Source: Saccharibacillus soli (lineage in GTDB: Bacteria; Bacillota; Bacilli; Paenibacillales; Paenibacillaceae). From it: DNA of 64,000 nt. The notes beneath the pieces are model-generated. The model made no database searches, had not been told where the DNA came from, and saw nothing but the letters and a program-made list of their open reading frames with translations. Below, in pieces: positions 8,304 through 16,910 of this stretch. The stretch spans positions 1 through 64,000 of the forward strand of contig NIOB01000005.1 in the NCBI GenBank assembly GCA_002189105.1. Reading direction: 5' to 3'. Positions within the stretch are counted from its first letter, which is position 1; the number at the start of each line of letters is the position of its first letter. A program made the translations under genes and the position numbers.

Positions 8304-8413
8304 CCTTTTGGAAGTTTCTTCAAAGCTCTCTTCCAAGATTCTTGTTCAGGTTCAATCGTCTGGGTTTCTTCTTGCGGAAGCGGCAGGATACCGGATAACC
8401 GACGATCCTTCCG

Positions 8414-9529
8414 CTATGCTCTTGCTGCTGGGCCTGCCACCGAACTGCGTTCGATCCACTCGGGTACGTATAGCCGATCGCCAATCTCTCCTGGCCCAGC
8501 GCCTGGTGCCGGCCCCTCAATCATGGCGATCAATCGACGGGCGGCTTCGCGGCCCATCTCTTCCTTGGGATGCGTCAGCGTGGTCAACGGCACGCCGGAA
8601 GCCAGGGCAAGCGCCGAGTCGTCGAAGCCGACTACCGACACATCGCCCGGCACGGACAGCCCCAGCTCACGAGCCGCATGAATGAGCGGCACGGCCAGTT
8701 CGTCGTTGTAGGCAACGAACGCGGTCGGCGGATTCGGCGACGATAGCAGTTTGCGCGCCTGGGCGATTGGCAGTTCTCCTTTTTGCGCCGTGGTATAGGT
8801 CACCACATGCTCCGGCGGCAGCGGCACACCGGCTTCACGATGCGCATGCATGAAGCCCTTCAGCCGATTGACACCCTGTAGGTCGTCCGTCTTGAAGAAG
8901 CCGGCAATCCGGCGATGTCCCCGTTCGATGAGATGGCGAACAGCTGTTAAGCCGCCCAGCTCATCATCGACTTTGAGGCAGGGCACTTCCAGCTCCCGGT
9001 AACGCTCATTAATCATCAGAAACGGCAAATTTCTCGACTGCATGGACAGATAAAAAGGCAAATTGGGATTGCCCTCTGCACTTTTGGTCGGTTCAATAAT
9101 TAATCCACTGAGCGGTTCACTAAGCATCAGACGCAGGCACTCCATCTCTTTCTCTTTATCATTGTCGGTACTTGCCAGCAGCAGACGGTAACCTCGACTG
9201 CGCAGCTCTGCCTCCGCTCCTCGTACGATATGCGGGAAGATGTAGTCAGAGATATAAGTTGTCACAATCCCAATCGTTCGGGGCAACGCTGCTTCTTCCC
9301 GAACCGCTGCTGCTTGGCGCACAAATGTCCCTTTTCCCTGTACGCGCTCCAGCAGTCCCTGACGCTCCAGTTCCGAGAACGCCTGCCTCACCGTCTGCCG
9401 ACTCAGAGCGAACTGTTCGGCGATCTCATTCTCTGACGGAACCTGACTGCCTGGTGTCAGTCGTCCGCTCTCGATCCAGCGCAGCAGTTCATTCTTCAAG
9501 ATGATGTATTTAGGAAGCCGCTTCTCCAT
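8414..9529 (-). CDS. araR: AraR-type GntR/LacI chimeric repressor
   Basis: A 371-residue repressor with an N-terminal GntR winged HTH (residues 1-72: PKYIILKNELLRWIESG, LTPGSQVPSENEIAEQF, SRQTVRQAFSELERQG, VQGKGTFV) fused to a LacI/PurR-type periplasmic-binding effector domain (about 85-355: IGIVTTYISDYIFPHIV, LIIEPTKSA, GHRRIAGFFKTDD, TAFVAYNDELA, VSVVGFDDS). This fusion is diagnostic of the B. subtilis arabinose repressor AraR. The sequence ATTTGTACGTACAAGC lies 43-58 bp upstream of the start and fits the AraR operator, so autoregulation is likely. No arabinose genes are in the window, so the sugar sensed is inferred from family only. A second box with the same core precedes the serine hydrolase at 19.5 kb. 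Confidence 0.85.
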   Translation of the reverse strand: MEKRLPKYIILKNELLRWIESGRLTPGSQVPSENEIAEQFALSRQTVRQAFSELERQGLLERVQGKGTFVRQAAAVREEAALPRTIGIVTTYISDYIFPHIVRGAEAELRSRGYRLLLASTDNDKEKEMECLRLMLSEPLSGLIIEPTKSAEGNPNLPFYLSMQSRNLPFLMINERYRELEVPCLKVDDELGGLTAVRHLIERGHRRIAGFFKTDDLQGVNRLKGFMHAHREAGVPLPPEHVVTYTTAQKGELPIAQARKLLSSPNPPTAFVAYNDELAVPLIHAARELGLSVPGDVSVVGFDDSALALASGVPLTTLTHPKEEMGREAARRLIAMIEGPAPGAGPGEIGDRLYVPEWIERSSVAGPAARA

Positions 9530-9571
9530 CGCCGTTCACCCCTTTTCCGTTCCTGAATCCCCTTACATTAT

Positions 9572-9587
9572 ATTTGTACGTACAAGC
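9572..9587. promoter_or_regulatory. AraR-like operator upstream of araR
   Basis: ATTTGTACGTACAAGC. The 12-bp core TTGTACGTACAA (9574-9585) is a perfect palindrome and matches the AraR box known from B. subtilis. The identical 12-bp core recurs at 19563-19574. Confidence 0.75.
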
Positions 9588-9615
9588 GTGCCGCAACAAG
9601 ATTCTCTGCTCACTT

Positions 9616-9996
9616 TCAGAATTCCCGTATCCACAGCGGACGTGGCTCTGTGCAGCCCATTTCTGCCAGCAGACTCCAAGCATCTTCTATCTCGGTTCGT
9701 TGACCCGAACGCCACCATTCCGGGTGATTCTGATTCACCAGCCCAACCAGCTCGGCTGCGAAGCGGGGATGACCCAGATTCAATTCAATCGTCTTCCCTT
9801 CCTGAACAGCTGCAATCGTATGAAATGTCCAGGTGGAATAAGGCTCCTCCCGAGGCGGCTGGGCACTGAACGTAAAATTTAGCCATGTATTTTTGTCGGC
9901 TTGGGGAGAGACATGGATCGTTACACTTGTCCCCATTGTGTATCTGTAGCAAAAAGTCTGCTCACCCAGGGTCAGGTTCCGAAGAGAACGGCGCAT
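9616..9996 (-). CDS. Hypothetical protein
   Basis: A 126-residue protein that I do not recognise. It starts at the ATG at 9994-9996 (AAAGGGA seven bases upstream); a TTG two codons earlier is less well placed. There is no signal peptide or membrane segment. The sequence is compact and aromatic-rich (FCYRYTMGTSVTIHVSP, TWLNFTFSAQPP, YSTWTFHTIAAVQEG, HPEWWRSGQRTEIEDAW), which suggests a small beta-rich globular domain with a C-terminal helix. It lies upstream of and co-oriented with araR, with 86 bp between them that include the AraR-like box. Confidence 0.6.
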   Translation of the reverse strand: MRRSLRNLTLGEQTFCYRYTMGTSVTIHVSPQADKNTWLNFTFSAQPPREEPYSTWTFHTIAAVQEGKTIELNLGHPRFAAELVGLVNQNHPEWWRSGQRTEIEDAWSLLAEMGCTEPRPLWIREF

Positions 9997-10129
9997 ATTC
10001 AAATCCCTTTCTTTTTCGCTTCCTCATCATTTATTTTTTCGTTTCTTTCCGCGTTTTTTACTTGCGCAAACAACTGCCCTTATAGGGATTGCGTTCATCA
10101 TAAAACAAAAAAATAATTGTGACAATTTA

Positions 10130-10147
10130 ACGTGAATTATTTCACAT
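10130..10147. promoter_or_regulatory. Rex-like site upstream of nirB
   Basis: ACGTGAATTATTTCACAT contains GTGAA-N4-TTCACA, matching most of the Rex consensus TTGTGAA-N4-TTCACAA. Rex represses fermentative and respiratory genes when NADH/NAD+ is low. The site is centred about 63 bp upstream of the predicted nirB start site. Confidence 0.5.
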
Positions 10148-10151
10148 TTGA

Positions 10152-10167
10152 TGTGATTACGGTCACC
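10152..10167. promoter_or_regulatory. Fnr-like activator site for nirB
   Basis: TGTGATTACGGTCACC fits the Bacillus Fnr/CRP-type half-sites TGTGA-N6-TCACT. Its centre (10159.5) lies 41.5 bp before the start site predicted from the TATAAT at 10190-10195, the classical class II activator position. Anaerobic activation is therefore likely. Confidence 0.7.
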
Positions 10168-10189
10168 AACCCATTGAATTTTAATTAAA

Positions 10190-10195
10190 TATAAT
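10190..10195 (+). promoter_or_regulatory. -10 element of the nir promoter
   Basis: TATAAT with no recognisable -35, as expected for an activator-dependent promoter. It gives a 5' leader of about 170 nt that includes a GC-rich stem-loop (10227-10257). Confidence 0.6.
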
Positions 10196-10373
10196 GAACA
10201 TGTAAGTTAGATCAAATTTGAAATAGCGGCGGCTTACCGGATCGTCCGGCCTGCCGTTTTCCCAATCATTAACTTGTGAAGAATCTCACATTCTAAAATT
10301 TTGAGTATCGATCCCGTAAATCCTATCGATCCTCATTCCATTCTGAATTCAACCGCCAAGGAGGCATATCATT

Positions 10374-12815
10374 ATGACGACCGCCAAAGAAAAACTCGTC
10401 GTGATCGGCAACGGCATGGCCGGAATCAACACCCTGGAACAAATCCTCAAGCTGACTGACCGTTTTGAGATTACTGTATTCGGCAGCGAACCTTATCCCA
10501 ACTACAACCGGATTATGCTCTCGTACGTGCTCGAAGGCAGCAAGACGCTGGACGACATCGTCATCAATGACTGGAACTGGTACAAGGAAAATGGCATTAC
10601 CCTGCACACCAGCCAGACGGTTACCCGGATCGATACGGACGCCAAGACGGTAATTACCGAAAGCGGCATGACCGCGGCCTACGACAAGCTGCTGATTGCC
10701 ACAGGTTCCAATTCGCTGATGCTCCCGATTCCGGGCAGCGACCGCGAAGGTGTCGTCGGCTTCCGAGACATCGCGGACTGCAATCAGATGCTCGAAGCCG
10801 CCAAAGCTTACAAGACAGCGGCTGTGATCGGCGGCGGTCTGCTGGGATTGGAAGCCGCCAAAGGCCTCGTCGGACTCGGCATGGACGTCACCGTCGTTCA
10901 CCTGATGAACGATCTGATGGAACGCCAGTTGGACAGCCAGGCTTCGGCGATGCTCAAGGCTGAACTGGAGCGTCAGGGCATCAAGTTTGCCATGGGCAAA
11001 TCGACAGCCGAGATGCAGGGTGACCATCGCGTACGCAAACTGGTGTTTACCGATGGCGAAGAACTGGATGCGGAATTTGTCGTCATGGCCGTCGGCATCC
11101 GTCCCAACAAACAGATCGGTGACGCCAGCGGAATCGCTACAAACCGGGGAATCCTGGTTGACGACTTCCTTAGAACTTCGGCACCGGATGTCTACGCCGT
11201 TGGCGAATGTGCGGAACACCGTGGCATGTGCTATGGACTTGTCGCTCCGCTTTTTGAACAAGGGAATGTCTTAGCCAAACAGATCTGCGGCATCGAGACA
11301 GAAGGATATGCAGGTTCGATCACTTCGACCAAACTGAAAATCTCGGGCGTTGATGTGTTCTCGGCCGGGGAATTCATCGAAGGCCCTCAGCACACCGTCA
11401 TCTCGGCCAAAGACGAATGGAAACGGACTTACAAAAAGGTTCTGCTCGAAAACAACAAAATCGTTGGCGCCGTGCTGTTCGGCGACGTGGCTGAATCGGC
11501 TTCGCTGCAAAAATATGTCCGTGAAGGCACGGAAATGAATGACGAGATTTATGGCGATCTAATGGGTACTGGCGGCGGCTGTGGAGGCGGCAAGTCGAAG
11601 ACCGCAGCTGTAGAGAAAATGGCAGATGACGAGATCGTCTGCGGCTGCAAAGGCGTCACCAAGAAGGTAATCGTCGATGCCATCAACGAAAAAGGGCTGA
11701 CCACCGTTGACGAGATCAAAGCCTGCACCGGCGCCACTGGCTCGTGCGGTGGCTGCAAGCCCGTTGTCGAACAAATTCTCAGCTACGTACTGGGAGACGG
11801 CTTCAAAAAGACCGTCAAAACCGGCATCTGTGCCTGCACGCCACTGAGCCGCCAGGAGATTGTCGCCGGTATTAAGGAAAAAGGGCTGCGCACAACCAAG
11901 GAAGTCATGCACGTACTGGAATGGCACAACGCGGAAGGCTGCTCGAAATGCCGGCCAGCCGTCAACTACTACCTCGGCGTCATCTATCCGGGTGAGCACA
12001 AGGATGAGAAGGAATCGCGTTTCGTCAACGAACGTATGAACGCCAACATCCAAAAAGACGGCACGTATACCGTTGTTCCAAGAATGTACGGGGGCGTCAC
12101 TACTCCGGAAGACCTCAAGAAGATCGCGGATGTGTCGGTCAAATACAATGTCAAGGCGGTCAAAGTCACCGGCGGTCAGCGTCTCGACTTGATCGGTGTT
12201 CAGAAGGAAGATCTCCCGAAAGTCTGGGAAGAACTCGATATGCCTTCGGGCTATGCCTATGCCAAATCGCTGCGCACGGTCAAGACCTGCGTAGGTTCGC
12301 AATACTGCCGCTTCGGTACCCAGGATTCGATGGGCGTAGGGGCCATGCTTGAACGCAAATTTGAACGCCTCGACTTCCCGGCCAAGTTCAAAATGGCGGT
12401 CAACGGCTGTCCTCGGAACTGTGCAGAGGCCTGCACCAAAGACATCGGCATCGTTGGTAACGACGGCGGCTGGGAGATTTTCATCGGCGGCAACGGCGGG
12501 ATCAAAGCTCGCCTGGCGGACTCGCTGTGCAAAGTAAAGACAGACGAAGAACTGACCGATACCATTGCAGCAGTCATGCAGTATTACCGGGAGACCGGGA
12601 ACTACCTGGAACGAACATCGGAATGGGTAGAACGTATGGGGCTTGAAGACATCTACAGCAAAACGGTCGAAGACGTAGAGAATCGCAAAGCTCTGGTTGC
12701 AAGCATCGAACTGGCTCTGACCTTCGTTGAAGATCCTTGGAAAAAGGTGCTTGCCGACGACAAGACACGCAGCGAACTGTTCGACACTACCAAATCGGTG
12801 ACAATCCAGGCTTAA
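10374..12815 (+). CDS. nirB: Assimilatory nitrite reductase [NAD(P)H], large subunit
   Basis: 813 residues, cytoplasmic; reduces nitrite to ammonia with NAD(P)H using FAD, Fe-S clusters and siroheme. Domains in order: FAD site VVIGNGMAGINT (8-19); NAD(P) site AVIGGGLLGLEAAKGL (about 147-162); a first BFD-like [2Fe-2S] domain with C-x-C...C-x-x-C (DEIVCGCKGV ... GSCGGCKP, about 415-465); a second BFD-like domain (ICACTPLSRQEI ... EGCSKCRPA, about 480-535); a ferredoxin-like half-domain; and the siroheme/[4Fe-4S] domain with ligands in TCVGSQYCRFGTQ and NGCPRNCAEAC (about 635-690). ATG start with AAGGAGG. It leads the nirB-nirD-FNT unit. The Fnr- and Rex-like sites upstream suggest oxygen- and redox-dependent expression. 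Confidence 0.96.
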   Translation: MTTAKEKLVVIGNGMAGINTLEQILKLTDRFEITVFGSEPYPNYNRIMLSYVLEGSKTLDDIVINDWNWYKENGITLHTSQTVTRIDTDAKTVITESGMTAAYDKLLIATGSNSLMLPIPGSDREGVVGFRDIADCNQMLEAAKAYKTAAVIGGGLLGLEAAKGLVGLGMDVTVVHLMNDLMERQLDSQASAMLKAELERQGIKFAMGKSTAEMQGDHRVRKLVFTDGEELDAEFVVMAVGIRPNKQIGDASGIATNRGILVDDFLRTSAPDVYAVGECAEHRGMCYGLVAPLFEQGNVLAKQICGIETEGYAGSITSTKLKISGVDVFSAGEFIEGPQHTVISAKDEWKRTYKKVLLENNKIVGAVLFGDVAESASLQKYVREGTEMNDEIYGDLMGTGGGCGGGKSKTAAVEKMADDEIVCGCKGVTKKVIVDAINEKGLTTVDEIKACTGATGSCGGCKPVVEQILSYVLGDGFKKTVKTGICACTPLSRQEIVAGIKEKGLRTTKEVMHVLEWHNAEGCSKCRPAVNYYLGVIYPGEHKDEKESRFVNERMNANIQKDGTYTVVPRMYGGVTTPEDLKKIADVSVKYNVKAVKVTGGQRLDLIGVQKEDLPKVWEELDMPSGYAYAKSLRTVKTCVGSQYCRFGTQDSMGVGAMLERKFERLDFPAKFKMAVNGCPRNCAEACTKDIGIVGNDGGWEIFIGGNGGIKARLADSLCKVKTDEELTDTIAAVMQYYRETGNYLERTSEWVERMGLEDIYSKTVEDVENRKALVASIELALTFVEDPWKKVLADDKTRSELFDTTKSVTIQA

Positions 12816-12993
12816 CCTTTCTCCAAACAGCTCGATCTTCATCCTGTATGTTCCTTACCCTGTATCTCTTATCCTCCATGTATCGATGAAACGCTCGCGG
12901 GATGGCCAATGCTTTTACTTCGGATCGTCAGCCTCGATGATCCAAGATGACCTAAGGTGACCCTAGATAGCCCAATTTGAGAGGAGCTTGACC

Positions 12994-13332
12994 ATGACTC
13001 AAGAATGGAATACCGCTACAGCTGTTACTGTCGCACTGGATACGCTGGACAACTTCCCCAGCCGCATGGGACGTGTATTCCTTGTAGACGAAACCGAAAT
13101 CGCCGTCTTCCGCACTTCCGATGATGAAGTCTATGCCATCGAGAATCGCAATCCCCACCCTAAGGGTGGGCCGCTCGCTGAAGCCATCGTCTCCGGTCAT
13201 TACATCTACGATCCGCTCTATGACTGGAAGATTGATCTGAAGACCGGACTTGTTCAGGAACCGGATCAAGGCCAGGTTCGCACCTTCCCCATCAAGGTGG
13301 TGGAGCAACAAGTGATTCTGTTCACGAAGTAG
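12994..13332 (+). CDS. nirD: Nitrite reductase small subunit NirD
   Basis: A 112-residue Rieske-fold protein that associates with NirB. The start is the ATG at 12994 (AGGAGC upstream); the TTG six bases earlier is less likely. The fold hallmarks are MGRVFLVDETEIAVFRTSDDEVYAIENRNPHPKG and HYIYDPLYDWKIDLKTG. As in other NirD proteins, the Cys-x-His pairs that hold the Rieske cluster are replaced (NPH and the YDW region), so no Fe-S cluster is expected. It lies 178 bp after nirB with no terminator seen between them. Confidence 0.92.
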   Translation: MTQEWNTATAVTVALDTLDNFPSRMGRVFLVDETEIAVFRTSDDEVYAIENRNPHPKGGPLAEAIVSGHYIYDPLYDWKIDLKTGLVQEPDQGQVRTFPIKVVEQQVILFTK

Positions 13333-13408
13333 AGGACGGGCGATTCCGCCTCCTTTTCTTCGCCCGCTTGACCGCAGTGCCCATTCGTTTGCCCAGGAGG
13401 CTGAAGCC

Positions 13409-14224
13409 ATGTTTACTGAAAGTGTACGTTCCATCGTTGAAGCAGCAGTGAAGAAGAGAGACTTTATGAATCAACACCCGCTCCGCTATTTCATTAGCGC
13501 CATGATGGCCGGTGCCTATGTCGGTCTGGGCATCATCTTGATCTTCTCGCTGGGTGCTCCCCTTGCCGCCGTCAAATCTCCCGTCCAATCGCTGGTGATG
13601 GGTGCATCGTTTGGCATTGCCCTCACGCTGGTAATCTTCGCGGGGTCGGAGCTGTTTACCGGAAACAATATGTTCTTCACGGCTTCTACGTTGGCGCGTC
13701 GCACTTCCATCAAAGATCTGGGCAAGAACTGGACGCTGGTCTTCCTCGGCAATCTCGCAGGCGCTGTCGTCCTCTCGCTGCTTGTGCTGGGAACTGGCCT
13801 GTTCAAAGGTATCGCCCCGGAACACTTGATCTTCGCCGCAGCCGCCAAAAAGATGAGTGCTCCGGCAGCCGCTTTGTTCTTCCGTGGGATTCTCTGTAAC
13901 TGGCTCGTCTGCCTCGCCATCTGGATGGCCAGCCGCACGACCAATGATGCAGCCAAGATCATGTTGATCTGGTGGTGTCTGTTCGCCTTCATCGCCAGTG
14001 GTTATGAACACAGCGTGGCGAATATGACTTTGCTGAGTACAGCCCTGATTCTGCCCGGTCACCCAGCGACCCTTACACTCGCAGGTTGGCTGCATAACAT
14101 GATTCCCGTCACGCTGGGCAATATCGTAGGCGGCGCCGTCTTTATGGGAATGGCCTACTGGTTCGTCTCCCCGGTGCGCCGCTCTGCCTCAGACAGCCAG
14201 GATGAGGTTCGTCAAGCTTCTTGA
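13409..14224 (+). CDS. Formate/nitrite transporter (FNT) family channel
   Basis: A 271-residue six-helix membrane protein of the FocA/NirC family, forming a pentameric channel for small monovalent anions. The family motif appears as GSELFTGNNMFFT (residues about 86-98), with its internal counterpart GILCNWLVCLAIWMAS (about 160-175) and a SGYEHSVANM segment near 197-206 that carries the pore His. ATG start with AGGAGG. The position after nirBD argues for nitrite uptake (NirC role). A terminator follows. Confidence 0.92.
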   Translation: MFTESVRSIVEAAVKKRDFMNQHPLRYFISAMMAGAYVGLGIILIFSLGAPLAAVKSPVQSLVMGASFGIALTLVIFAGSELFTGNNMFFTASTLARRTSIKDLGKNWTLVFLGNLAGAVVLSLLVLGTGLFKGIAPEHLIFAAAAKKMSAPAAALFFRGILCNWLVCLAIWMASRTTNDAAKIMLIWWCLFAFIASGYEHSVANMTLLSTALILPGHPATLTLAGWLHNMIPVTLGNIVGGAVFMGMAYWFVSPVRRSASDSQDEVRQAS

Positions 14225-14253
14225 TCTGCTTTTGGCTCTTATTGCCGGAATTC

Positions 14254-14281
14254 ACCCGTCAGAACAGCTGACGGGTTTTTT
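14254..14281 (+). terminator. Terminator of the nirBD-FNT operon
   Basis: ACCCGTCAG / CTGACGGGT stem with an AACAG loop, followed by TTTTTT. Confidence 0.93.
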
Positions 14282-14395
14282 CATGCCCTTTCGCATGTCC
14301 TTTTCGCGTCTTTTTACACCGCTCTTCCGAAAACGTTTTTCAACAAAAATCCCTAGCCCTTAGTCCCTAATTTTCGACAATTTTCAATTTAAACG

Positions 14396-14424
14396 TTGAA
14401 ATTTCCCGTCTTGGCCTCTATATT
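14396..14424 (+). promoter_or_regulatory. Sigma-A promoter of first soluble chemoreceptor
   Basis: TTGAAA, a 17-bp spacer and TATATT. The predicted start lies about 108 bp before the ATG at 14539. The rest of 14282-14395 is AT-rich with no other signal seen. Confidence 0.75.
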
Positions 14425-14538
14425 CGTGCTTATAGATTAGGGATAGTGACCTATGATTTTTCTAACATTTCGGACAATCAGCTCGCCTGCCAAACTATAA
14501 TTTGCTTGATCTCATGCGAAAGGAAAGTGACATCCCTT

Positions 14539-15384
14539 ATGAACATCGTTGACTCCATGATGACAGTCGTCCCTTATCTCGGGAAAATGATGCGTGAAAA
14601 CACCGCGATTACCATCTACGACCGAACCCGTATTTTGTATTATGAGCAAAATGGCTCTTTTGATCTGGGTCATAAAAGTGGTGACCCCCTGCTGCCTGGC
14701 TTTGAAAACTTTGCGGCACTAAAAGGCAGTAAGAATCCCTCGCTTGCCGAATATCCGGCTGAATTGTTCGGTTATGGCTATCCGCTCCATGCTATTAGTA
14801 TTCCCCTGGTGGAAAATGGAGAAGTGGCGGCCGTGTTGACCGTTACCTACGATCAAACCAACCAGGAGAAGCTTCAGAGCATTGCCTCGGACAATCTATC
14901 CATCGCCGATCAGCTCGTTGAGATGGTTCAGCATGTTGCGGCTCATTCGGAAGAACTTCAAGCCACCAGTGAACAGATTCTGCAAAACACCCAGACAGCC
15001 GTGCAGAAGTCCGGTAGGATCACCAGTGTAGCGACCCTGATTAAGGAAATCTCCGACCAGACCAACATGCTTGGCCTGAATGCAGCCATCGAAGCGGCTC
15101 GTGTAGGGGAGTTGGGTGCCGGATTTGGCGTAGTGGCAGCCGAAGTGCGCAAACTGGCCGTTCACTCGAAAAGTGCAACTGCTGATATTGAAGCCGCGCT
15201 CAAGGACGTTCAAGACTCGATTCGCGTTATGGAAAGCGAGATTGCACAGATCGTGGCTTCCTCGCAGGAGCAGGCTCACCTCGTGACCAACTTTACCGAA
15301 GTCATCGAACGTTTGCAGCAGACCGGCGAATCCATGCGTGGATTGGCTGGGAGCCTGACCAATTACCACAAAGAAGTTCGCTGA
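14539..15384 (+). CDS. Soluble methyl-accepting chemotaxis-like transducer (YfmS type)
   Basis: A 281-residue cytoplasmic chemoreceptor without transmembrane segments. It starts at ATG 14539 (AAAGGAAAG upstream); the in-frame extension to 14446 has no ribosome-binding site. Residues 1-115 form a small sensory domain ([45 protein letters not shown]), and residues about 120-281 a shortened signalling helix pair with the conserved tip [37 protein letters not shown]. The size and build match B. subtilis YfmS. A close paralogue follows 154 bp downstream. It should dock to CheA/CheW; the ligand is unknown. Confidence 0.88.
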   Translation: MNIVDSMMTVVPYLGKMMRENTAITIYDRTRILYYEQNGSFDLGHKSGDPLLPGFENFAALKGSKNPSLAEYPAELFGYGYPLHAISIPLVENGEVAAVLTVTYDQTNQEKLQSIASDNLSIADQLVEMVQHVAAHSEELQATSEQILQNTQTAVQKSGRITSVATLIKEISDQTNMLGLNAAIEAARVGELGAGFGVVAAEVRKLAVHSKSATADIEAALKDVQDSIRVMESEIAQIVASSQEQAHLVTNFTEVIERLQQTGESMRGLAGSLTNYHKEVR

Positions 15385-15404
15385 TCTTTTCCAACCGTAT
15401 CGCC

Positions 15405-15450
15405 AAAAAAGCCGCTTTTCTCTGATTGGGAGAGAAGCGGCTTTCTTTTT
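15405..15450 (+). terminator. Terminator between tandem chemoreceptors
   Basis: AAAGCCGCTTTTCTC / GAGAAGCGGCTTT stem (one extra base in the right arm) followed by CTTTTT. It means the second copy needs its own promoter. Confidence 0.9.
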
Positions 15451-15462
15451 ATTCGATCATCT

Positions 15463-15488
15463 TCAATATTCCGTTTATTTTCCGATAA
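15463..15488 (+). promoter_or_regulatory. Possible sigma-D promoter of second soluble chemoreceptor
   Basis: TCAA, a 14-bp spacer and TCCGATAA resemble the flagellar sigma-D pattern TAAA-N15-GCCGATAT. This is biologically plausible for a chemotaxis gene, but the -35 is imperfect. Confidence 0.4.
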
Positions 15489-15538
15489 ATAACTTGTTAA
15501 GCGTTAATAGGTTTATAGTTGGAAAGGAACGTGAATAG

Positions 15539-16381
15539 ATGAACAAGTTAGAAGCTTTGCTGCAAACCGCTCCCCTGTTCCGTACAGTCGCTCGTGAGGA
15601 AGTCGCGGTCACCATTTATGACGAAACGCATGTGCGCTATCACGAACAATCCGGCAGTTTTCACCTGGATTATCAGACTGATGCTCCTGTCAAGAAAGGT
15701 TTTGAACACTTTGCCGTGCTGAAAGGCCGTACCCAGCCCTTTGTGCTCAAAGTCCCGCAAGAAGCGTACGACCAACCGCTTGAATCGGTCGTGGTGCCGA
15801 TTCTGGAAGATGAACAGGTCATCGCCATCCTCGCTATTACATATAATCAGAGCAGCCGCGAAGAACTGAATACCATTCTGAATGATAATGGCTCCATTGC
15901 CGATCAGCTTGGTGAGATGGCCCAGAGTATTGCGGCTCACTCCCAGCAGCTTCAGGTGACCAGTGAACAGATCCTTCAGAATACCCAGGCAGCCGTGCAG
16001 AAGTCCAGCAAGATCACCAGTGTAGCAACCCTGATTAAGGAAATCTCCGATCAGACCAACATGCTTGGCCTGAATGCAGCCATCGAAGCAGCTCGCGTTG
16101 GAGAACTGGGCGCTGGATTTGGTGTAGTGGCAGCTGAAGTACGCAAACTGGCCGTTCACTCGAAGAGTGCGACTGCCGACATCGAGACTGCCCTCAAAGA
16201 CGTTCAAGATTCGATTCGGATCATGGAGGGCGAGATTGCCCAGATCGTGACTTCGTCGCAGGAACAATCCGAGTTGGTGTCCTCATTCTCCAATGTCATT
16301 GAACGGCTCCAGAAAACAAGTGAATCCATGAGCGCCCTGTCCAGCAATTTGCTCCAGTATCATGTGGAAGTACGCGCTTAA
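15539..16381 (+). CDS. Soluble methyl-accepting chemotaxis-like transducer (paralogue)
   Basis: 280 residues. The signalling half is almost identical to that of the preceding gene ([50 protein letters not shown]), while the first 115 residues share only the framework ([43 protein letters not shown]). That pattern fits a tandem duplication followed by divergence of the ligand domain. ATG start with GGAAAGGAAC. Its stop codon overlaps the stop of the convergent DUF6171-like gene (TTAA at 16378-16381 serves both strands). Confidence 0.88.
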   Translation: MNKLEALLQTAPLFRTVAREEVAVTIYDETHVRYHEQSGSFHLDYQTDAPVKKGFEHFAVLKGRTQPFVLKVPQEAYDQPLESVVVPILEDEQVIAILAITYNQSSREELNTILNDNGSIADQLGEMAQSIAAHSQQLQVTSEQILQNTQAAVQKSSKITSVATLIKEISDQTNMLGLNAAIEAARVGELGAGFGVVAAEVRKLAVHSKSATADIETALKDVQDSIRIMEGEIAQIVTSSQEQSELVSSFSNVIERLQKTSESMSALSSNLLQYHVEVRA

Positions 16382-16665
16382 TGAGAATGTTCTGCAAGAA
16401 CTGCCCAACGGTCTGTACCGGGATAGGGGCAGTTTTTGCTTTTTAAGTGAGCTACAACGGGCACCAGGCATCCACAGAGCATACAGGTGGTTCCTCCATG
16501 AAATTTGGAACAGCTCTGGCAGGCTTCCAGCCTTGCCATGTATTGTTCTTCCGATACGCGGAGTTCTGCCGCAAAGGCTGGTGAAGCGAGCAGCCTCTCC
16601 ATCTGCTGAGGATTGACTGCGAACTCGTCGCCGCAGCTCCGGCAGGTTTTAGTTCTTTCGCTCAT
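16378..16665 (-). CDS. Small Cys-rich protein (DUF6171-like)
   Basis: A 95-residue protein with a treble-clef-like Cys pattern: CRSCGDEF near the N-terminus (residues 8-11), [20 protein letters not shown] in the middle and KNCPYP near the end. It probably binds one or two zinc ions. The Bacillota family I associate with this layout is DUF6171; function unknown. The second of two adjacent ATGs (16663-16665) is better spaced from AAAGGGGG than the first. The gene is convergent with, and overlaps by four bases, the second soluble chemoreceptor. Confidence 0.75.
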   Translation of the reverse strand: MSERTKTCRSCGDEFAVNPQQMERLLASPAFAAELRVSEEQYMARLEACQSCSKFHGGTTCMLCGCLVPVVAHLKSKNCPYPGTDRWAVLAEHSH

Positions 16666-16718
16666 CATTTCTCCCCCTTTCCAAATTCACAAATCAATAA
16701 ATTATTAATATTTCTCTT

Positions 16719-16763
16719 ATTATAAAAGAAACACCAGCCCTGTCGTCAATAAGCGCTTACATT
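16719..16763 (-). promoter_or_regulatory. Possible promoter with cre-like site for the DUF6171-like gene
   Basis: Minus strand: TTGACG, 19 bp, TATAAT (16719-16749); the spacer is long, so the pairing is uncertain. Immediately upstream, AATGTAAGCGCTTATTG is a close match to the CcpA cre consensus and abuts the -35. The same site lies about 150 bp before the AI-2E-family gene on the other strand. Confidence 0.35.
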
Positions 16764-16910
16764 TATCGGGATTCAGCTTCCTTGGTCACTCCCATTTTCC
16801 GGCCTTGCTTTTACTGCCGTCCAAGCTCTAAACTACTTATATGGATTTGTCCCAAACCGCGATCAAGGGGCATTGAAAAGTCTGATTTTGAAGGAGAGAA
16901 CCGCGATTTC

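Noticed and set aside
11559-12842. 427-codon minus-strand open frame opposite nirB
   Set aside because: nirB carries complete FAD, NAD, Fe-S and siroheme motifs. The opposite frame has no recognisable domain and no ribosome-binding site.
16396-16442. AACTGCCC...GGGGCAGTTTTTG hairpin as terminator of the second soluble chemoreceptor
   Set aside because: It lies inside the coding sequence of the convergent DUF6171-like gene, has a long loop and may be chance. Not listed as a feature, but it could assist termination.
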